From Anisus vortex (lineage: Eukaryota; Mollusca; Gastropoda; Planorbidae), in the NCBI GenBank assembly GCA_949126835.1, contig OX421508.1, positions 13,718,272 to 13,782,271 of the forward strand: a stretch of DNA of 64,000 nucleotides. Reading direction: 5' to 3'. Below are positions 1 to 12,400 of the stretch, in pieces (position 1 is the stretch's first letter; each line of letters opens with the position of its first letter). The notes below the pieces were generated by a model. The model saw nothing but the letters and a program-made list of their open reading frames with translations. It searched no databases and was not told where the DNA came from. The position numbers and the translations under genes are program-made.

Positions 1-1817
1 ACTCTCTCTATTCCTGTTCTCATTCTCATAAGTAAGATTCTACAAAAGATTTTTCCTGTAACAGACAATAGGTTTATGCCTCTCCAATTCTCACAGAGGG
101 TTAGGTCGCCTTTCTTGGGAACTTTGACAATAATCCCTCGTTTCCATGAGGTAGGTACATGTTCTTTGTCCCATATTTTATTAAAGAGTCCTATAAGTGT
201 TCTTGCACACAGGGTTGGGCTGGACTTGAGCATGTCTGCCGTAACTCTATCCTCTCCTGGCGCCTTATTTCCTTTTGTCTGTTTAATGGCTTCTAATATT
301 TCTTGTTCCATAATGGGCCCTTTAGACACTTCAATCTCAAAACCCGTGTCTGTGATAACAGCCTCTGTTTCTGGGTCCGGTCTATTCAGGATATCTTCAA
401 AATGTTCTGCCCACCTCTGGAGCTGGTCTTTCTCTGTCGTCAGATTATTTCCATTTTTATCTTTAACAGTCGTCGATTTGCTCCTTAGACCTCCCGTAAG
501 GGACTTAATAATTTTGTAGACTGTTTGGTTGTCGCCTTTATCAGCTGCTACTTGTGCCTCTAGTGCCATGTTGTCTATATAATCTCTTTTGTCTTGTCTT
601 GCACTTCGCTTTACTCTAATGTTGAGTCTTTTGTAATCCTGTCTAGCTTCTGAAGTTCTTTCTCCATTTTTGGTGAGCATTTTTCGCTTTGCCTCTTTCC
701 TTTGTTCTATGAGGCTCCATGTGGCATCTGAAATCCATTCCTTTCTCTGTCCTATTTTGTGTCCTAGTGTTGTTCTACTGGTTTCGGTGTATACATTTAA
801 AATCTTATCGCAGTGTGTGTTAATGTCGTCCTCTAAAAGATTTTCTAGTAGGCTGAATCTATTCTGTAGTTCCAACACAAAACTGTTTTTTACTAGTGTA
901 TCTTTTAATTTGGAAGAGTCATAGAGTTGGTAACTAGTAGTTTTGGTAGCTTTCTTTAGTTTGAGTTTGAGTTTGCATAAGACAAGGTTATGGTCACTAC
1001 CAATGTCAGCACCCCTAATCGCCTTGACATCTTTCATACTTCTTCTCCACTTTTGGTTGATGACAATGTGGTCAATCTGATTCTTTGTCCTGTTGTCAGG
1101 AGAGGTCCAGGTGGCTTTATGAATATTCTTGTGCTGGAAAACACTACCTCCTATAACCAGGCCATTCTCTAGGCATATATCAATGAGGCGTTGGCCATTG
1201 TCGTTTCTTTCCCCCATGGCTTCCTTGCCCATGCAATACTCATAACCACTGTTGTCACATCCTATCTTTGAATTTAGGTCTCCCATGATTATCATAATAT
1301 CATGTCGAGGAGATTTATCTATCTGACTTTGCAGGTTATGATAGAACATGTCTTTTTCATCTTCTGTAGCTTGTTCTGTGGGCGCGTAGCACTGTATGAC
1401 AGTAATCTTAGCATATGTTGAGAAAAATCTTGCTCTGATTATTCGGGCATCAATTGGTTCCCAGCTCAACAGACTTTTCCTTGTCTGCTTGTCCATGATA
1501 ATACCTACACCTTCCTGATGCTGACCGTCAGATCTTCCAGAGTAAACTATGGTTTGGCCTGATGCCAGAGTTACCATTCCCGAGTCAGTCCACCGCATTT
1601 CACTTACACCCAATATGTTGACTTTATAGCGTACCATTTCTTTGGTTACTTGGGCAGTTTTTCCTGATTCGTACATGGTGCGTACATTCCATGCTCCAAT
1701 TCTGATTTCTTTTCGAGGGGTCGCCAAGGATTGTGTCAGAGGAGAGACTTCCTTTCGGCTTTCATCTCGCCTCGTCATATCAGGCATCATAGCCTCAACC
1801 CTCAGCTGAGCTCCCAT
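1..1817 (-). CDS. LINE endonuclease/reverse transcriptase, C-terminus outside window
   Basis: The protein would nick target DNA and copy LINE RNA into the nick. The frame carries no stop from 1931 down to position 1; the first ATG is at 1817, giving at least 605 residues. Visible motifs in order are IGAWNVRTM at about residue 40, ILGVSEMRWTDSG, VIQCYAPTEQ, IIMGDLNSKIG, NQIDHIVI and GADIGSDHNLVL, all typical of the exonuclease-endonuclease-phosphatase fold. They are followed by KAPGEDRVTADML and NWRGINLLSVTGKI at about residue 580, the beginning of the reverse transcriptase fingers. The catalytic YADD region is not in the window. An unbroken frame of this length suggests a recent, possibly active copy. 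The 3' fragment at 41928-42630 looks like the same broad type. Confidence 0.88.
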   Translation of the reverse strand, partial: MGAQLRVEAMMPDMTRRDESRKEVSPLTQSLATPRKEIRIGAWNVRTMYESGKTAQVTKEMVRYKVNILGVSEMRWTDSGMVTLASGQTIVYSGRSDGQHQEGVGIIMDKQTRKSLLSWEPIDARIIRARFFSTYAKITVIQCYAPTEQATEDEKDMFYHNLQSQIDKSPRHDIMIIMGDLNSKIGCDNSGYEYCMGKEAMGERNDNGQRLIDICLENGLVIGGSVFQHKNIHKATWTSPDNRTKNQIDHIVINQKWRRSMKDVKAIRGADIGSDHNLVLCKLKLKLKKATKTTSYQLYDSSKLKDTLVKNSFVLELQNRFSLLENLLEDDINTHCDKILNVYTETSRTTLGHKIGQRKEWISDATWSLIEQRKEAKRKMLTKNGERTSEARQDYKRLNIRVKRSARQDKRDYIDNMALEAQVAADKGDNQTVYKIIKSLTGGLRSKSTTVKDKNGNNLTTEKDQLQRWAEHFEDILNRPDPETEAVITDTGFEIEVSKGPIMEQEILEAIKQTKGNKAPGEDRVTADMLKSSPTLCARTLIGLFNKIWDKEHVPTSWKRGIIVKVPKKGDLTLCENWRGINLLSVTGKIFCRILLMRMRTGIER

Positions 1818-2130
1818 AATAGTTTGGCTTTTGGATATTTCTGTTGCTGTTTCTGTAGCTTTATGTTTTTTTACATGGCAGGTTGCTAGCCTAGCGCATA
1901 ACCGTCTAGGGAGGAGTTCCCCTCTCAGCTCTCAGGATAGCTGCCTTTTTTCGGGTTATGTTCCCTAGCCTTTGTGGATCCCTCCACTTCCTGCAAGGCA
2001 GCAGGTACTGATTTTGGTCCGCCCCGGGTATTTGATTTCCCCGGTACCTACCATATCTGGTGGGCTTTCCCCGATCCGCCACCTGGGGAGGCGCCCGATG
2101 GGAGATCAGTAACTCCACACGGGACACTCC
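1..2130 (-). mobile_element. LINE retrotransposon, 5' part, running off window edge
   Basis: Minus-strand non-LTR retrotransposon with an AP-type endonuclease followed by the start of a reverse transcriptase. A leader frame at 2127-1906 (containing GNITRKKAAILRAERG) is out of frame with the main frame; the two join by a one-base shift near 1915, which may be a mutation or a natural two-frame arrangement. The rest of the reverse transcriptase lies outside the window. It sits in the first visible intron region of the DCST1-like gene, in opposite orientation. Family placement beyond an endonuclease-bearing LINE is not attempted. Confidence 0.9.
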
Positions 2131-2269
2131 TTGATCACTGTTCTATAAATTAACACTACAAGATCGATGTTCCCTTTATATTTGATTATTCAAATTTATT
2201 TGTCGTTGAAAACAAAGAGTATAAGATATACATATTATTAAACTCATTTGATATAGTAAATAAGTAAGT

Positions 2270-2412
2270 ATAGTACCCGTTCACCAGTTTCTGTGACAAC
2301 GGCATACTAGGTTATTGTGTGGCCAGCACAATGCCACGCTGCCTTTACTTTACCCAACTATAGTTGGGTACCCATCAGAGCTAGGTAGACTCAGGCGAAC
2401 CCTCAAGTGAAA
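2270..2412 (-). mobile_element. SINE fragment, body without tRNA head
   Basis: The reverse complement contains GTGCTGGCCACACAATAA and a GGTAAAGTAAAGGCAGC segment. These match the same order of motifs in the more complete SINE at 31838-32120 (GTAAAGGC ... GGGCTGGCCACAC). The tRNA-like head is absent, so this copy is 5'-truncated. The intergenic stretch 2130-2640 otherwise shows nothing recognisable. Confidence 0.6.
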
Positions 2413-2639
2413 GTATTAAATGTCTAAGTCTAGGTTAGATTATATTGCTGTAAAAGCAGTAACCATATATATATATTTTTACTGTTTCATTTTATGATAA
2501 TTGAATCAGGTTTTAACTCAGCCTTCGAGTCTCAAGAATAATATTGTGTAGAAATTATATTTTTACATTTTTGTATTAGTTGAGAAACTCTGGTACAGTA
2601 GGCCAGAGTAGGCCTATAGCTTGTGGTTGTAAGGATCTT

Positions 2640-3262
2640 ATGGTGCATTGTTCCATCTCTGAGGTCCAGTTATAATACATTGATCCATCTGTTAAGTCCA
2701 GTAATAATAAATTCAGTAATAATACATTGTTCTATATGTTAGGTCCAGTTATAATAAATTGTTCTATATGTTAGGGTCAGTTATAATAAATTGTTCTATA
2801 TGTTAAGTCCAGTAATAATATATTGTTCTATATGTTAGGTTCAGTTATAATACATTGTTCTAAATGTTAGGTTCAGTTATATTACATTGTTCTATATGTT
2901 AGGTTCAGTTATAATATATTGTTCTATATATTAGGGTTCAGTTATAATACATTGTTCTATATATTAGGACCAGTTGTAATACATTGTTCTATATGTTAGG
3001 GTCAGTTATAATAAATTGTTCTATATGTTAGGTCCAGTAATAATACATTGTTCTATATGTTAGGTTCAGTTATAATACATTGTTCTAAATGTTAGGTTCA
3101 GTTATATTACATTGTTCTATATGTTAGGTTCAGTTATAATACATTGTTCTATTTGTTAGGGTCAGTTATAATAGGCCTACATTGTTCTATATGTTAGGTT
3201 CAGTTATAATACATTATTCTATATGTTAGATTCAGTTATAATACATTGTTCTATATGTTAGG
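2640..3262. repeat. 32-bp minisatellite abutting exon 1 acceptor
   Basis: About 19 imperfect copies of a 32-bp unit with the core GTTCTATATGTTAGGTTCAG. The last copy runs straight into the first visible exon of the DCST1-like gene. The exon start (CAG then TATAAGATTGT) resembles the corresponding part of the unit (CAG then TTATAATACATTGT), so the unit may derive from the intron-exon junction. Confidence 0.9.
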
Positions 3263-3267
3263 TCAAG

Positions 3268-3452
3268 ATGCAGTATAAGATTGTGGGAGACATCAACGCC
3301 ATGGATTACACCCCAGTTGAGGAGATGAGGCAGGCGGCCATACACGAGGTCAGTCAGAAGGCTGACCTGATGACATTTCTCTTCTCGCTAGTTGCTCACA
3401 TATTGACCTTTGTGTTCCTAATCGTCTTCAAAAGCGCATATTCTTACAACAA
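3268..3452 (+). CDS. DCST1: DCST1-like exon 1 of the visible set
   Basis: It encodes MDYTPVEEMRQAAIHEV followed by a hydrophobic membrane segment and SAYSYN. The acceptor is either the AG at 3266-3267 or, with better context, the CAG ending at 3273; both keep the frame. The donor that keeps frame with exon 2 is GTACGT at 3453, leaving two bases of a split Lys codon; the stronger-looking GTGAGT four bases later would put a stop into exon 2. The 3' end of this exon is duplicated 54 bp downstream (see findings). This ATG is not proposed as the protein start. Confidence 0.8.
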
Positions 3453-6400
3453 GTACGTGAGTAAGCCTATTATTGTTTTATATAGCCTGACATACTCTTA
3501 CAACAAGTACGATACTATAATTGCTTTATAATAGTCTGGCCGTTCGGTGTTCTCTTTCTTGAATTTGCGGAAATCCAGCTAGTTGAAAAAAAAACAAACG
3601 TTAAACGTAATGCTTGAAATATTGGCAGATTCAAAAAACAAAAGTAACGCTTGAAATATTGACAAATTCAAATAACAAACGTAATGCTTGGAGTATTGAC
3701 AGATGATAAAACAAACGTAAGGCTTGAAATATTGACAGGTTCAAATAACAAACGTAACGCTTGAAATATTGACAAATTCAAATAACAAACGTAATGCTTG
3801 AAGTATTGACAGATGATAAAACAAACGTAACGCTTGAAATATTGACAGGTTCAAAAAACAAAAGTAACGCTTGAAATATTGACAAATTCAAATAACAAAC
3901 GTAATGCTTGAAGTACTGACAGATGATAAAACAAACGTAACGCTTGAAATATTGACAGGTTCAAATAACAAACGTAACGCTTGAAATATTGACAAATTCA
4001 AATAACAAACGTAATGCTTGAAGTATTGACAGATGATAAAACAAACGTAACGCTTGAAATATTGACAAATTCAAATAACAAACGTAATGCTTGAAGTATT
4101 GACAGATGATAAAACAAACGTAACGCTTGAAATATTGACAGGTTCAAAAAACAAAAGTAACGCTTGAAATATTGACAAATTCAAATAACAAACGTAATGC
4201 TTGAAGTATTGACAGATGATAAAACAAACGTAACGCTTGAAATATTGACAGGTTCAAATAACAAACGTAACGCTTGAAATATTGACAAATTCAAATAACA
4301 AACGTAATGCTTGAAGTATTGACAGATGATAAAACAAACGTAACGCTTGAAATATTGACAGGTTCAAATAACAAACGTAACGCTTGAAATATTGTCAAAT
4401 TCAAATAACAAACGTAATGCTTGAAATATTGACAGATGATAAAACAAACGTAACGCTTGAAATATTGACAGGTTCAAATAACAAACGTAACGCTTGAAAT
4501 ATTGACAAATTCAAATAACAAACGTAATGCTTGAAGTATTGACAGATGATAAAACAAACGTAACGCTTGAAATATTGACAGGTTCAAATAACAAACGTAA
4601 CGCTTGAAATATTGACAAATTCAAATAACAAACGTAATGCTTGAAGTATTGACAGATGTTAAAACAAACGTAACGCTTGAAATATTGACAGGTTCAAATA
4701 ACAAACGTAACGCTTGAAATATTGACAAATTCAAATAACAAACGTAATGCTTGAAGTATTGACAGATGATACAACAAACGTAACGCTTGAAATATTGACA
4801 GGTTCAAATAACAAACGTAATGCTTGAAATTTGGAAGATTCAAATTATAAAAGTAACGCTTGAAATAGTGGTTTATTCATATTAGAAACATTCATGAACT
4901 TATTAGAATTTGCGGTTAATGGTCAGCCAGGTACCGGAATGAATTTAAAGTGCAGCCAATAATATGATAGAGCTGGTGTCTAACCAATGGTTGTCAAGCA
5001 TTTGGGTGCAAGAGCTGTGGCGTCTGGTGAAAAGGAAAGCTAGCTATGGCGTCCAGTCAAAATAGACAAATTATGTTTTGAAAAAAAGTTGAACATAGAA
5101 GAATACATTTAGATAAAACGTTAACAAATACAGAGACATATAATTCATCCTTTTTCTGTGGTCCTTGCAGAAGCTTCTACTCTCTCTCTTTTTTCTTCTC
5201 CCTTTAAAGTTTGGGATCTAATTATCATAAACGATTCTGCACCAAAAATAATTCAACGCTACGATAATCTGTGTTTTGAGTTAAGCAGTTTAATAATGGT
5301 TTTAATTGACGTTAGGTTGGTGGTTTTCAGTTCAGGCAACCCATTCCTAGCAGTTTAATAAGGGTTTTAATTGACGTTAGGTTGGTGGTTTTCAGTTCAG
5401 GCAAACCATGCCATGCCCGTATGCTACATGGGAAAACTTTTAATGCATTTGATTGTTGAATAGAATGACTTTTGTTTCGTGATTTTACTTTCAGGAAATA
5501 TTTGACGGACCTAAATTTTGACAATAAGTATATCACACAGTACTATCGCCATATAGACGCTCGGCGTAAGGCTCAGGAAAAGAAAACTTTGCTTCCCCTA
5601 AAAAAATACGAGACAAAAGAGTATATAGATCCTGCAAAAATCAGTGAGTAGTGGAGAATTACACTTACAGCTAGTGAAGTTTAATAGGCTTTGTATTCTG
5701 AAAGAGAGAGAGAGAAGCAGAGACAGAGAGAAACAAAAAGAAAGAGACGCATTTAGAGGGAAAGAGATATCAAAATACATTAAGATTACAAATACCATTG
5801 TTCAAGAGAGTTTTTGGTTGTGTGCTCTGCACCTTGGTTGGTCTTATGGGATCGGCCTACATTGAGATTATGTGTTGTTGGGGGCTGGTCCATTCTAGGT
5901 CATCCACAGAGTAGCAGGGACACACTATATCAGGGGTCGGGAACTTATGGCTCGCGAGCCAGATGTGGCTCTTTTGATGGTAGCATCTGGCTCGCAGACA
6001 AGTTCGATTATAAAAAAATGTTTAGACTCCTTTGACCTACATATTAATTGCATATCAATATTTATTTTTATACATTCTACAAATGAGCTAAAGTCTACTG
6101 CAGCTCAGCATCAGAAGTGGTTAAGAAGATAAAAAGACAGAGAAATAGCAACCCTGCATTCTTTGTAATTAAAGGGAAATAACTCTTGCACACATTTACT
6201 TAATTTTTTTAGTTTTAGACATAATGTATGGCTCTCACAGAATTACTTTTCAATATGTGGTATCCATGACTCTCTCAGACAAAAAAGGTTCCCTACCCCT
6301 GCACTATATTGTGTCATTTTAAGAAATAGGAATGCTGGTGGAATCATCACATTCTGGAACCAGGCCCCTTCACGGCATTTCACTTCCTGTGATTCTGCTA

Positions 6401-9400
6401 ATGATGCAAGAGCAGTCTCCCCCCCCCCCCCCCCCCCATAAAAAAAAATTAAAGCAAGAATCAAACAAAAACCAGGAGGAGCACAAATTAGTTTCACCTT
6501 GTCATTTCCATCACCCAAATACCCACATGGGGGTACTTTCTAATAGAATTCAACGTTTCTCACAAAATGGTATGTATGATATTTAGGAACTCTTTTGTTC
6601 CACTGTCAGTGAGACTCTTTCAAAAGAACCATCTTTCAGCCAGGAAATACAATGGCTCAATAGCTGACTCCTAAATAATAGGCCTACTTTTTTCTTGTAT
6701 GATAAATGGTATGATAGTGTGCGTGAATGTCTATTATGTTTGAGTACAAATGGTTCTTTATTTTTGTTTTAGGTATGCTGAAAGACGGAATTTATGTAAT
6801 CAAGTCAATTTTCCATTTATTTGGATCAATAAAGCAATCTTATCTTATCTTATCTTATATAGACAGCTTTTTTGTGACCTACAATCTATAATATATTGTT
6901 ACACAAGCCTTTTCTTTTTATTTAAACAGAATTGACAGGTGCAGAAAAAAGCCATTTCATGTCGGCTACTGTCAAACTGTTGGTGCGAGTCCTCATAAGT
7001 GCCGTGATTTGTTATATGGATAGTATGTTATATCAGGTAATTGTCACGCCCACTTAGTTTTATTGATGAATTATAAAACAGGTAAGTATGGTACACACTT
7101 AGTTATATAGATAACATGTTATATCAGGTAATTGTCACGCCCTTCTAGTTGAATTGATAACATATAAAACGGGTAAGTGTGATGCATGATTAGTTATATA
7201 TAGATGTTGCTCGTTAAATATGGCAACGGTAAATTCGGCAAAACTCGCAAAACTGTAAAATTGGCAACGGTAAATTTGGCAATGACATTAATTATATCTA
7301 CTGTTTTTATTGTCTACTAAATGAAGTTGATGGCTTGAAACAAGGTTTTCTCCGTGGAAGATTAAGGTAGTATGGGGTCCAAGTAACGTATTAGGGTATC
7401 TTGCAAACAACAATTTTGTATTTACTTGTATAAAAGACTAATTCTAAACATAAAAGTTATGCGTTGACGAATTTTAGGGCTCACACCTCTAACCGGCTTT
7501 TTAAGTCTTTGGAAATTAACGTTTTATTGCATCCTTCTCTACACGTGCTTACTCCATTCAGGCACGACCATATTATTAAGAACTTACGGAATAAACTATT
7601 GCTTTTTTAGATCACACAGAAACATTGCAAAGTACAATTACATAACTTACAACACAACCCCCCTAGCCTTTACATCTTGCGAAAACGAACACAATCCCAC
7701 AATCTCTACCGAGGTACGCGAGTTTTTTTTTACCGGTTACATGAGGGCGGAAAAAAAGAGTGACTTTTTCCTCATGCCCAGAAACTAGCCAGATGTCATA
7801 GGCGAAAGTGTGAAACCGTTTTATGGTGGGTCGGAAACCTTTCGATAATTGTGAGCCAAGTAGCATTTCTAAATTGTTTACCGTACCGGAAGCCTTAATG
7901 TCACCCTGCTCTTTTCATGCAGAAGATACTTACTTTTTAGTGGTCTTTCACGTGGATTTACAACCTCTCTGCGTGCCGACTCTGGCACGCATACAGTAGA
8001 TTGCCGATCCCTTGACTAGAGTGTAGTCCGACCAATAATTTGAATTAAAACAGTTTGTCAATTTAACCGTTGCCAATTTTACCGTTTTGATAGTTTTGCC
8101 GAATTTACCTTTGACAAAATTACCAAGCCGAATTCATTCACCATTGCCGAATTTACCGTTGCCATATTTACATTGCCATATTTACATTGATTCTTATAGA
8201 TAGCATGTAATATTAGGTGAATGTTAACCCCATGTGTTTAAAGTAGTTAATGAAATCAAAGAGAAGGACATCTACTGAATGTAAAGCATACAAATATTGC
8301 AGCCTCATTTCGAAATTTTTCCGGAATTATGGAAGTTTCTTTAAAATGCTAACATGTTGATTTAATTTATTGAATAACAATAAATAATAAATTGATTTTT
8401 TGCCATTACAAGAGAAAGACATTTAAACGAGTATACACTATTTTTATAAATTTGACAGACATGTTGTTGTAGAGTTTAAAAAACATCAGAAATACATAGA
8501 ATCAGTTTTCTTTATTCATAATATAAGAAGTAATTCACGAACATTCTATTTTGTGCTTATTGGTTGGCTTGGGGGGGGGGGGGGGGGGGAGGGGGATTAT
8601 TCCTCATCGCATAAATAGATTGAATTCTTCCTGAACAGGTTCTGGACATCATTGCAAGTAACAGTAAAGTTGAGTACCATCAGGTCGGTGAGCATATCAT
8701 TGATATCAAGGTAAGATCATTGGCGTCCATCCTTAACTCAATACTGTTACTGATCTATATACAGTCACAGTGCTTCAGGCAAAAATTGTAACTTGCTATG
8801 ACTGTCTCAGTAGTAGGCCTATATTAGTCTCATTCATTGTCTTTGATTGCTATTGTGTAGGTTTCTCTATTTTCTGTCATGAAATGGGTTGTGGTTTCCA
8901 AATATGTTCCAGTAAAATAGGTTTCCTGTTGAAAGAAATGTTTCCGTTGAATGAAATGGTCCCGTTAAGCTCTTTAGTAGACAACGCAAAGCTTTAATAT
9001 TCAGATCTTTATAGGATGAACAGTCTTAGCTATCAATTCAATGATCTTTCTAGGATGAACAACCTCAGCTCTCAATTCAATGATCTTTATAGGATGAACA
9101 GTCTCAGCTCTCAATTCAATGATCTTTATAGGACGAACCGTATTAGCTCTCAATTCAATGATCTTTATAGGATGAACAGTCTTAGCTCTCAATTCAATGA
9201 TCTTTATAGGATGAACAGTCTTAGCTCTCAATTCAATGATCTTTATAGGATGAACAGTCTTAGCTCTCAATTCAATGATCTTTATAGGATGAACAGTCTC
9301 AGCTCTCAATTCAATGATCTTTATAGGATAAACAGTCTCAGCTCTCAATTCAATTATCTTAATCGGATGAACAGTCTCAGCTCTCAATTCAATGATCTTT

Positions 9401-12400
9401 ATAGGATGAACAGTCTCAGCTCTCAATTTAATGATCTTTATAGGATTAACAGTCCCAGCTCTCAATTCAATGATCTTCATAGGATGAACAGTCTCAGCTC
9501 TCAATTCAAATATCTTTATAGGATGAACAGTCTCAGCTTCAATTCAATGATCTTTATAGGATGAACAGTCTTAACTCTCAATTCAATGATCTTTATAGGA
9601 TGAACAGTCTCAGCTCTCAATTCAATGATCTTTATAGGATGAAGATTTTCAGCTCTCAATTCAATGATCTTTATAGGATGAAGAGCCTCAGCTCTCAATT
9701 CAATGATCTTTATAGGATGAACAGTCTCAGCTCTCAATTCAATGATCTTTATAGGATGAACAGTCTTAGCTCTCAATTCAATGATCTTTATAGGATGAAC
9801 AGTCTCAGCTCTCAATTCAATGATCTTTATAGGATGAACAGTCTTAGCTCGCAAACCAATTATCTTTATAGGATGAACAGCCTCAGCTCTCAATTCAATA
9901 ATCTTTATAGGATGAACAGTCTTAGCTCTCAATTCAATGATCTTTATAGGATGAACAGTCTTAGCTCTTAATTCAATGATCTTTATAGAATGAACAGTCT
10001 TAGCTCTCAATTCAATGATCTTTATAGGATGAACAGTCTTAGTTCTCAATTCAATGATCTTTATAGGATGAACAGTCTCAGCTCTCAATTCCATGATCTT
10101 TATAGGATGAACAGTCTCAGCTCTCCATTCAATTATCTTTATCGGATGAACAGTCTCAGCTCTCAATTCAATGATCTTTATAGGATGAACAGTCTCAGCT
10201 CTCCATTCAATGATCTTTATAGGATGAACAGTCTCAGCTCTCAATTCAATGATCTTTATAGGATGAACAGTCTTAGCTCTCATTTTAATGATCTTTACAG
10301 GATGAACAGTCTCAGCTCTCAATTTAATGATCTTTATAGGATGAAGAGTTTCAGCTCTCAATTCAATGATCTTTATAGGATGAACAGCCTCAGCTCTCAA
10401 TTCAATGATCTTTATAGGATGAACAGTCTCAGCTCTCAATTCAATTATCTTTATAGGATGAACAGTCTCAGCTCTCAATTCAATAATCTTTATAGGATGA
10501 ACAGTCTTAGCTCTCAATTCAATGATCTTTATAGGATGAACAGTCTTAGCTCTCAATTCAATTATCTTTATAGGATGAACAGTCTTAGCTCTTAATTCAA
10601 TGATCTTTATAGAATGAACAGTCTTAGCTCTCAATTCAATGATCTTTATAGGATGAACAGTCTTAGTTCTCAATTCAATGATCTTTATAGGATGAACAGT
10701 CTCAGCTCTCAATTCCATGATCTTTATAAGATGAACAGTCTTAGCTCTCAATTCAATGAACTTTATAGGATGAACAGTCTCAGCTCTCAATTCAATAATC
10801 TTTATGGGATAAACAGTCTTAGCTCGCAATCCAATGATCTTTATAGGATGAACAGTCTCAGCTCTCAATTCAATGATCTTTATAAGATGAACAGTCTTAG
10901 CTCTCAATTCAATGAACTTTATAGGATGAACAGTCTCAGCTCTCAATTCAATAATCTTTATAGGATAAACAGTCTTAGCTCTCAATTCAATGATCTTTAA
11001 AGGATGAACAGTCTCAGCTCTCAATTCAATGATCTTTATAGGGTGAACAGTCTTAGCTCTCTATTCAATGATCTTTATAGGATGAACAGTCTCAGCTCTC
11101 AATTCAATGATCTTTATAGGATGAACAGTCTCAGCTCTCTATTCAATAAGTGTTCTAGTCTGAAAATAAATTAGACCTCCCCCCCCCCCCTTTTTTTTCC
11201 ATCACAGGTTTGAACAAGTTTTAAGCTGTGTTATTGTATGATCGTCTATAAAGTTTCAAATTATTGCAACTCCGTCTCCTAACTCTAACCCCAACAGGTA
11301 CAAGGAACCGGTTTCAACTCCGTCTCCTTACTCTAACCCCAACAGGTACAAGGAACCGGTTTCAACTCCGTCTCCTTACTCTAACCCCAACAGGTACAAG
11401 GAACCGGTTTTCTCCTTACTCTAACCCCAACAGGTACAAGGAACCGGTTTCAACTCCGTCTCCTTACTCTAACCCCAACAGGTACAAGGAACCGGTTTTC
11501 TCCTTACTCTAACCCCAACAGGTACAAGGAACCGGTTTTCTCCTTACTCTAACCCCAACAGGTACAAGGAACCGGTTTTCTCCTTACTCTAACCCCAACA
11601 GGTACAAGGAACCGGTTTTCTCCTTACTCTAACCCCAACAGGTACAAGGAACCGGTTTCATGAGCGAGCTAGTGAGAAATTTTTTGACCCGCTTCAACTC
11701 CAAGCACAAGCTGGACCAACTGACCACAAACCACGCCTGCCTTCCCAATCCATCCAAAACGGACTTCGTCATCATCATTTGTCTTTTCCTGACTTATCTG
11801 GTGGTTTGGATTTTCCTTTATCTGGAGGCTTTTAGTTTACGTCTCAGGTTGGTTACTGGTCTCTTGGGTGAAAAGGGTGGGGTTGGGAGGTGGGGGAGAT
11901 GTGAATACGTTTGGAAAGTTGTGTTTTAATTTGGGTAGGGTTGTATAAGACACCGCATTAGGAAAAACTCGCTGCAAGATAGTATAAGGACCTTGGTATT
12001 GTAGTGTTTAGGATAATTTCTACAAGATAATATGAGAATTGGGATATAGACCAGAGTGTTTGGGAAAAAACGTCAAAGGTTTGATGAAGAAAAATAACAA
12101 AGATTTGTATTTTCTTTATAAAAAAAAATCTAAGGTAAGATTTCATGCAATTCAGCTAAAACTGGGAAAACCTTACAGAAATAGCCTCACTCCACCATCA
12201 TTTCAAAACTAAACAAAAGTCAAAACATTTTGTACACGTCATTTCTGTGTGAGAATATTTGGTTCCACTTCATTGCTTTACTCATAATGATATTTTGTTC
12301 CATTTATATGTTCCTCAGAGATTAGTGTTTACTTTGAATTGTTCCGCTTGAATCTGAATTTCCTAGCTTTGTTACAGCCATATCAGTTCCGATGATAACT

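Noticed and set aside
9001..11024. Repetitive proteins of up to 502 codons on both strands
   Set aside because: A 39-bp unit keeps frame; frames end at random unit mutations and the region is an intron of the DCST1-like gene.
11267..11658. Telomere-like CTAACCCC motifs
   Set aside because: The motif occurs once per 40-48-bp unit together with exon sequence, not as a 6-bp telomeric repeat.
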